NCBI GenBank assembly: GCA_963700865.1
Contig: CAVOZC010000004.1
Location: forward strand, 1-32,292
Length of the DNA: 32,292 bases
Reading direction: 5' to 3'
DNA from: CAVOGJ01 sp963700865
GTDB lineage: Bacteria; Planctomycetota; Planctomycetia; Pirellulales; Pirellulaceae
The notes under the pieces were generated by a model that was given only the letters and a program-made list of their open reading frames with translations, made no database searches and had not been told where the DNA came from. Below, in pieces: positions 28,134 through 32,292 of the stretch. Position 1 is the first letter of the stretch. Every line of letters begins with the position of its first letter. The position numbers were made by a program, and so were the translations under genes.

Positions 28134-28939
28134 ATGAACGCTTCCTCGATTGCAACCTTCCGAATGAGAACCGCGTGCAGTCTCGTCCTCGTTGTGCTCA
28201 GCGTGGTACCGCAGGCGAACGGACACGCTGGCCGTCGTTTTACGGTCGAGGTCGTCAACCAGAAGCTACAAGCCCAAGGCATCAATACAGGACCGGATGA
28301 TGGCGCTCCAGCATTTCGGCCCTATCTGAATTCACTCCACGACCATTTTCGCAATATCGAAGCCGCCAACGCCGCCATCGCGAACCTGCCGGGCTATGAT
28401 ATTCCGGCGTTCACCCTGCCGCTCGTGGGTAAACGCCTGGAACTGGAATGGACGGGTACGCGGAAATGGGTAAATCCACCGTTGGAACCAGACCCGCAGA
28501 CACGACCGATCTTTGAGCCATTGGACGATGATGAGTTGATTACGATTTTTGGACCGTTCAGCGATACGAACTCGGTGCAAATGGGCACCCTCGTGCTCGC
28601 CGAGTCCTTGCCCGAGTCGGGAGCCACCGATGTCGACCTGGTCTATCAGATCAATTCGCTTCCTTCACAGGTTCTCTATCTGCTCACATTCGAGATGGCC
28701 GCCCTGGAAGTCGACGGCACTCCCAGTTCGGTCATGCGCAGCGATCCCATTTACGTCACCTTGGCTCCCGCTGGCGAAACGCCAGAGGCAGCCTGCAGCA
28801 GGCGTCTCTTTTTCTAGAAGCGTATGTGGTGAACCTGCCGGAGCCATCAGCTGCCATGCATTGTCTGGCCCTCCTGGGATGGCTTTTCGCCTGCCGCGCC
28901 CGACGGTCGCCGTTCCAGGTATCGCCGGGTTGCCAATGA
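28134..28939 (+). CDS. Exported PEP-CTERM sorted protein, one frameshift before the sorting signal
   Basis: ATG 28134 starts a protein with a signal peptide (CSLVLVVLSVVPQANGHAG). The body (~30-215) has HAGRRFTVEVVNQKLQAQGI, a LPGYDIPAFTLPLVGKRLEL stretch and a beta-rich region ending MRSDPIYVTLAP. The original frame stops at 28817, but another frame continues with QQASLFLEAYVVNLPEPSAA, then a hydrophobic MHCLALLGWLFAC and an Arg cluster (RARR), ending at 28939. PEP box, membrane helix and basic tail in that order are a PEP-CTERM signal, which an exosortase cuts when attaching proteins to the envelope or extracellular matrix. The break lies near 28790. Function of the body is unknown; it follows two LEPLE/dockerin-type surface proteins elsewhere in the window. 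Confidence 0.7.
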
Positions 28940-29017
28940 CACGCATCGTCCGTCATCATGGCCCACGCCGAGCCACCGCTGTACGGGCCGGCTCCCCTTC
29001 ATCGAGCCGCGATCCTC

Positions 29018-29788
29018 ATGTTTGGCTGGCTAAAAAAGTACCGTCGTCGACAGTGGTTAAGTCAACCGGTCTCGGCCGCCTGGTTGGGCTACCTCGAACG
29101 GGGCATCCATCAGTGGCATCGGCTGTCCGCAACGGAAAAATCCCGACTTTGCGACTGCGTCCGCATCTTTATCGCCGAGACTTACTGGGAAGGATGTGAT
29201 GGACTGGCGATCACGGACGAGGTGCGGGTGACCATCGCCGGCAACGCAGCGTTGATGCTGCTCGGTGCCGGTGATTACTACTTCGACGGCGTACGGACGG
29301 TGGTCGTGTTTCCCGATTCGTTCGCCCGCAAAGTCCACGATGGCATGCTGGTCACGGAGAACGTGCACCACAGCGGCGAGGCCTATCGTGGGGGGACGAT
29401 CGTGCTCTCCTGGGCCGACGTCCAGGATGCCCGCCGCAACCACGGTCGGAATGTGGTCATCCACGAATTCGCGCACCATATTGACGGACTGGATGGAGCC
29501 ATGGAAGGCACGCCACCGCTGGCGGATGCGCGGGACTTGCAGCAGTGGCGCGTCGTGGCGAAGCGCGAATTCGACCAATTGGTGCGGCAAGCTCGCCTCG
29601 GTAGCTGGACCCTGATCGACCAATACGGCGCTACGAACGCCGCCGAGTTTTTTGCGGTGGCGAGCGAATGTTATTTCGAACAGCCCGTCGCCCTGCAGCA
29701 GCAACACCCCGCGTTATTTGACCTGCTGCACAAAGTGTACCGAGTCGATCCGCGACCCTGGTCGGAGGCGGGGAGATCCAGGGGTTAG
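29018..29788 (+). CDS. mtfA: MtfA-type zinc-dependent peptidase (family M90)
   Basis: ATG 29018 is chosen because MFGWLKKYRRRQWL starts where the family starts; the frame is open further upstream but not family-like. The 256-residue length is normal. Family signatures are visible: LVTENVHHSGEAYRGGTIVL, LSWADVQDA, the zinc motif HEFAHHIDGLDG (His149, Glu150, His153) and AAEFFAVASECYFEQP with the third ligand Glu (210). In E. coli MtfA titrates the glucose repressor Mlc and is also an aminopeptidase; whether a planctomycete protein does this is unknown. The stop overlaps the stop of the convergent GNAT frame by a few bases. Confidence 0.9.
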   Translation: MFGWLKKYRRRQWLSQPVSAAWLGYLERGIHQWHRLSATEKSRLCDCVRIFIAETYWEGCDGLAITDEVRVTIAGNAALMLLGAGDYYFDGVRTVVVFPDSFARKVHDGMLVTENVHHSGEAYRGGTIVLSWADVQDARRNHGRNVVIHEFAHHIDGLDGAMEGTPPLADARDLQQWRVVAKREFDQLVRQARLGSWTLIDQYGATNAAEFFAVASECYFEQPVALQQQHPALFDLLHKVYRVDPRPWSEAGRSRG

Positions 29789-31058
29789 TATATCGTGGCC
29801 GTTTGATGTTTCCGTTTCCAAATCGGGCCAGTGATGGGATTCGTCCGGAAAAAAACGTCCAACGTCTGGCGACTGCGGCTACGAACTTCGTGGCTGGGGC
29901 ATCCTGCCACAGTCCCTAACTGACAACTCACCGCGTCCCATCGAACGTCCAACGTCTGGCGACTGCGGCTACGAACTTCGTGGCTGGGGCATCCTGCCAC
30001 AGTCCCCAATCGACAACTCACCGCGCCCCATTGAACGTCCAAAGTCTGGCGACTGCGGCTACGAACTCCGTGGCCGGGGCATCCTGCCACAGTCCCCAAC
30101 CTCAAACGACCGGTGAAATTCTTTACGGCCCAGACACAGCCCCACGGGTGGATTGTGTCAGACTCGAGACCGGCGCACTTGACGAGCACGGCTCGCGTGA
30201 AGAGCCGGGAAAAACCGGCTCGCAAGGCATTCTGTTGACTCTTCGATCCCGGCTGTGTGGTCATCGTAAGGAATTCGGCGCCCCGCTCCTGAGCATCGAT
30301 CAGCCGCCTCTGTAGCAGCAGCGACTGGATACCCCGCCGTCGATGAGCGGGAAGGGTTGCGGCCCCACACATTTGGCCGATCCCACCGGGCCCCAAACGC
30401 CAGCAGCCTGCGCCGGCCGGTACACCAGCCCGCATAACGATATAGCGGAGAAAGCCCGAGGTTCTGACGAACTTGTTCATGACCCGCTGTAACAGCTCTC
30501 GCGGAAACGATTCCGACGAGGCGACTCCTTGCCCGTCGGGTACTGCGAACCCATCGACGGTAAGCTCTACCCAGGCCGAGATGGAGTCATCACCACTGAG
30601 CCCGATGCAGAGGTTGGAAGTTTGGCAAGCGGCAGCCAGCTGGGCCGCGGCGGCGTCCCGATCGAATCCCTGCACCTCGATTCCCAGGACGTCCTCAAAG
30701 CCCTGCAGGACATAGCCGCGACGCGTGAGCAGCGGCCCGAAGGACGGATCGGCCAACGACGAGAGTTCAATCTGCACCGGGCATTCTCGCGCTAAGAACG
30801 CTGCCTCGATCTCGGCCAGCGCGGCAATCTCCGCAGCGGTGGCAGCATCAGCAAAACCGACCCCGGATACCTTGTTCATCGGAGCACCGGCTCGAGGTAG
30901 GCCGCCACGCCACCAGCGAACGGCATCACGAAAGGAGTGTGGGGAGCATCTTCGGCACCCCCGTCGCCACGATCCATGGATTCTCTTACGATCGCAGCGA
31001 GCAAATCAGCCTCTGCCGCTTCGACCCGCGCTCCGAGTTCAATTCCCGCGAAAACCAT
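29785..31058 (-). CDS. GNAT-family acetyltransferase with repeat-derived C-terminal tail, one frameshift
   Basis: A start at 31058 (AAAGGGAAC upstream) opens MVFAGIELGARVEAAEADLL and runs to GGVAAYLEPVLR. A stop and ATG then overlap at 30876-30879, but conserved family order suggests one protein: LEP joins GAPMNKVSGVGF after a 1-nt loss near 30885. The body has PVQIELSSLADPSFGPLLTR, then RRGYVLQGFEDVLG, and the acetyl-CoA motif AATLPAHRRRGIQSLLLQRR followed by NALRAGFSRLFTRAVLVK, a normal end for the family. The frame then reads on for ~115 residues through the 90-bp tandem repeats (GTVAGCPSHEVRSRSRQTLD units). The original stop may have been lost, or hidden by an indel. Substrate unknown. 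Confidence 0.78.
29854..30100 (+). repeat. 90-bp tandem repeat, two full units and a partial third
   Basis: Units start at 29854, 29944 and 30034, exactly 90 bp apart, each opening AACGTCCAACGTCTGGCGAC (third unit has AAAG in place of AACG). The third unit ends near 30100. Ninety bases are 30 codons, so the array stays in frame on the minus strand and adds three copies of a Cys/Arg-rich 30-residue peptide to the GNAT protein. A rearranged copy lies at 9350-9420. Confidence 0.9.
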
Positions 31059-31138
31059 CGAGCTGTTCCCTTTCCATATCCGGGGGGCGGCGTGATCCGA
31101 TCTGAAGCTGAATGGTGTCCATCGCACCGTTGATTTGC

Positions 31139-31714
31139 CTAGCGTCGCGCATGCCAAAAAGATGGCACGTCCACACGGCTCTCCGAAATGACCGTGGTGA
31201 TGGCCACGGCTTCCAGATTCGCGATGACGACGCACAGCATGGCGACGCGAAAGGGCCATGCGGCCCAGCCGGCCAGCAGATTCACGATGCCCAGCCCCAC
31301 CACGACCCAGGCGGCCTTGGCGGCCCACGTATGGTAGCTGGGCAAGCGACCGGAACTTGATCCAGCTTGCCAGCCAACTGCAGAGATAACTGGCGATCGC
31401 GGCCGCGATCCAGCGGACTTCACGGGCCATCACATTCGGCCGCATCGCAGCGACGGCCAGCAGCAGCGACGAGTGAAAAGGGCATCGGCCACCGTGTCCA
31501 ACCGGGCGCCGAGTGGTGACTCGGCGGCCAGCCGACGGGCCAGGAAGCCGTCCAGCCATTCCGTCAACACAAGCAAGAACGTCAGGACTCCCAACCAGAA
31601 CGGTTGCCCCAGCCATGCCAGCACAATCAGAGCGGGCGAACCCCATGATGCGCAGGCACGTGATCAGGTTGGGCAGACGCTGCCAGGAGCGGGAGTCGGC
31701 CGTCGGGTTGTCAT
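31139..31714 (-). CDS. CDP-alcohol phosphatidyltransferase family membrane protein, about four frameshifts
   Basis: ATG 31714 is preceded by GGAGGAC about 10 nt upstream. Joining frames gives LPNLITCLRIMGF, a hydrophobic helix (WLGQPFWLGVLTFLLVLTEW) and the complete family motif DG(x)2AR(x)8G(x)3D(x)3D, read as LDGFLARRLAAESPLGARLD followed by TVAD. Later helices include IAAAIASYLCSWLASWIKFR, PSYHTWAAKAAWVVVGLGIV and VAMLCVVIANLEAVAITTVI, ending VPSFWHARR. Breaks lie near 31690, 31630, 31480 and 31345. Such enzymes swap CMP for an alcohol such as glycerol phosphate or inositol in phospholipid synthesis; which alcohol is used here cannot be told. The GNAT gene follows 80 bp downstream on the same strand. 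Confidence 0.82.
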
Positions 31715-32188
31715 GCGGTGGGAGTCCTCCGTCTTCGTCATCTCTACTCGGCGAAGGGCAATGCCAACAGACGTGCGTTGCCTGATCGCGAATACCGTGG
31801 GGCACGCAATCATGCCTGCCGTGGCTCGGAAACATCAGCCACCACTGGACCCGCAGCACGTCACCCTCCCCCGCGTATGATACGTGGGCGAACCTGACCG
31901 TCAGGGGCCCGGGTGCTGCGATTCGTTTGGAGTGTTCCCCAATCCTCCCTTACTCTCCTCGAATCCGCACGCCCTGGGCGATTTGGGCCATTCGCCGCCC
32001 ACGTCGGCCAGTCAACAGCCACCCAACTCGGATACGGATGCCCTTGGGGAGTAGGACCATCTCCAGGCGCGGTCTTTGCAGTAGTTTCCACCACGAGCGC
32101 TGATCGCCGGCCGCTTCCCACGCTCAGCGACGCTCATCGGCAAGTGTGCTGGCGGGTGTCGGCGCCGCTGCAAAGGGAGATCATTCCT
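31715..32188. other. Right-hand region, no gene confidently called
   Basis: A minus-strand open stretch (about 32121 to 31950) reads WWKLLQRPRLEMVLLPKGIR and ends with TAA, with two similar phrases (PKGIRIR, AQGVRIR) that reflect a degenerate DNA repeat (31958-31978 and 32024-32044, 16 of 21 identical). It has no start or ribosome site and no family match I recognise, so I leave it uncalled. The ribosome site of the next gene is at 32175-32179. Confidence 0.3.
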
Positions 32189-32292
32189 ATGCGACATTTT
32201 GGCCGAAGTTCACACGGCAGGTCTCGTCGCCGTGGCCGAGGTCGGCTTGGTGTCGTTCGCGGAACCGCCGCCATCCACAGCCCTTCGGCGGT
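32189..32292 (+). CDS. Possible 5' end of a gene truncated by the window edge
   Basis: ATG 32189 has AAAGGGAGA 9 nt upstream, a good ribosome site. The first residues are MRHFGRSSHGRSRRRGRGRL, strongly basic, and the frame is open to the edge. Planctomycete surface proteins often begin with such basic leaders, but nothing downstream is visible to confirm this. Confidence 0.35.
   Translation, partial: MRHFGRSSHGRSRRRGRGRLGVVRGTAAIHSPSA

Noticed and set aside
29854..30100. CRISPR-like array
   Set aside because: Units are 90 bp with near-identical whole sequence; there are no short repeats separated by unique spacers and no cas genes.

Overview
The window reads as a chromosomal segment of a planctomycete, most likely of the Pirellula/Rhodopirellula side of the phylum. 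The evidence is: a Planctomycetaceae-type ECF sigma factor beside a Ser/Thr kinase; two kinases fused to TPR or WD40 sensor regions; two secreted proteins that begin with the planctomycete LEPLExRxLLS-type anchor and end in dockerin-like GDxNxDGxxDVSDFNxWN repeats; a protein with a PEP-CTERM sorting tail; and high-GC, loosely packed genes. No rRNA, tRNA, CRISPR array, integrase or transposase gene was seen.

Layout: (1) 1-2328, minus: a very large Gly/Asn-rich secreted repeat protein running off the left edge. (2) 3095-3912: a divergent PanB-like protein. (3) 4269-5896: a right-handed beta-helix/dockerin secreted protein. (4) 6065-8913, minus: Ser/Thr kinase-TPR protein. (5) 9457-10827, minus: S41-like secreted protease with an Ig-like N-domain. 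(6) 11253-13773: the most unusual gene, reading DUF1254-DUF1214 directly into a pentameric (Cys-loop-type) ligand-gated ion channel. (7) 13947-18656: an RND efflux adaptor plus a permease with an extra two-helix, His-flanked insertion. (8) 18696-19840, minus: LdhA-type D-lactate dehydrogenase. (9) 20190-24476: ECF sigma factor and WD40 kinase, a probable signalling pair. (10) 24477-25089: non-coding region with an inverted pair of hairpin repeats. (11) 25090-27933: zinc-metalloprotease-like/dockerin secreted protein. (12) 28134-28939: PEP-CTERM protein. (13) 29018-29788: MtfA-type peptidase. (14) 29785-31714, minus: a GNAT protein running into a 90-bp tandem repeat, and a CDP-alcohol phosphatidyltransferase. 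(15) The start of another gene may lie at the right edge.

Reading frames break often: I count roughly thirty places where a conserved protein continues in another frame after a 1-nt shift. They fall in almost every gene, including housekeeping-like ones, so base-calling/assembly indels are more likely than real decay. I therefore report each gene as one locus spanning its frames, and boundaries inside such genes are approximate.

The content is mostly cell-surface and signalling functions: secreted adhesin- or matrix-like proteins, sorting signals, efflux, a periplasm-facing channel and kinase/sigma regulation. No single metabolic pathway is encoded. The DUF1254-DUF1214-channel fusion is the best candidate for something undescribed.
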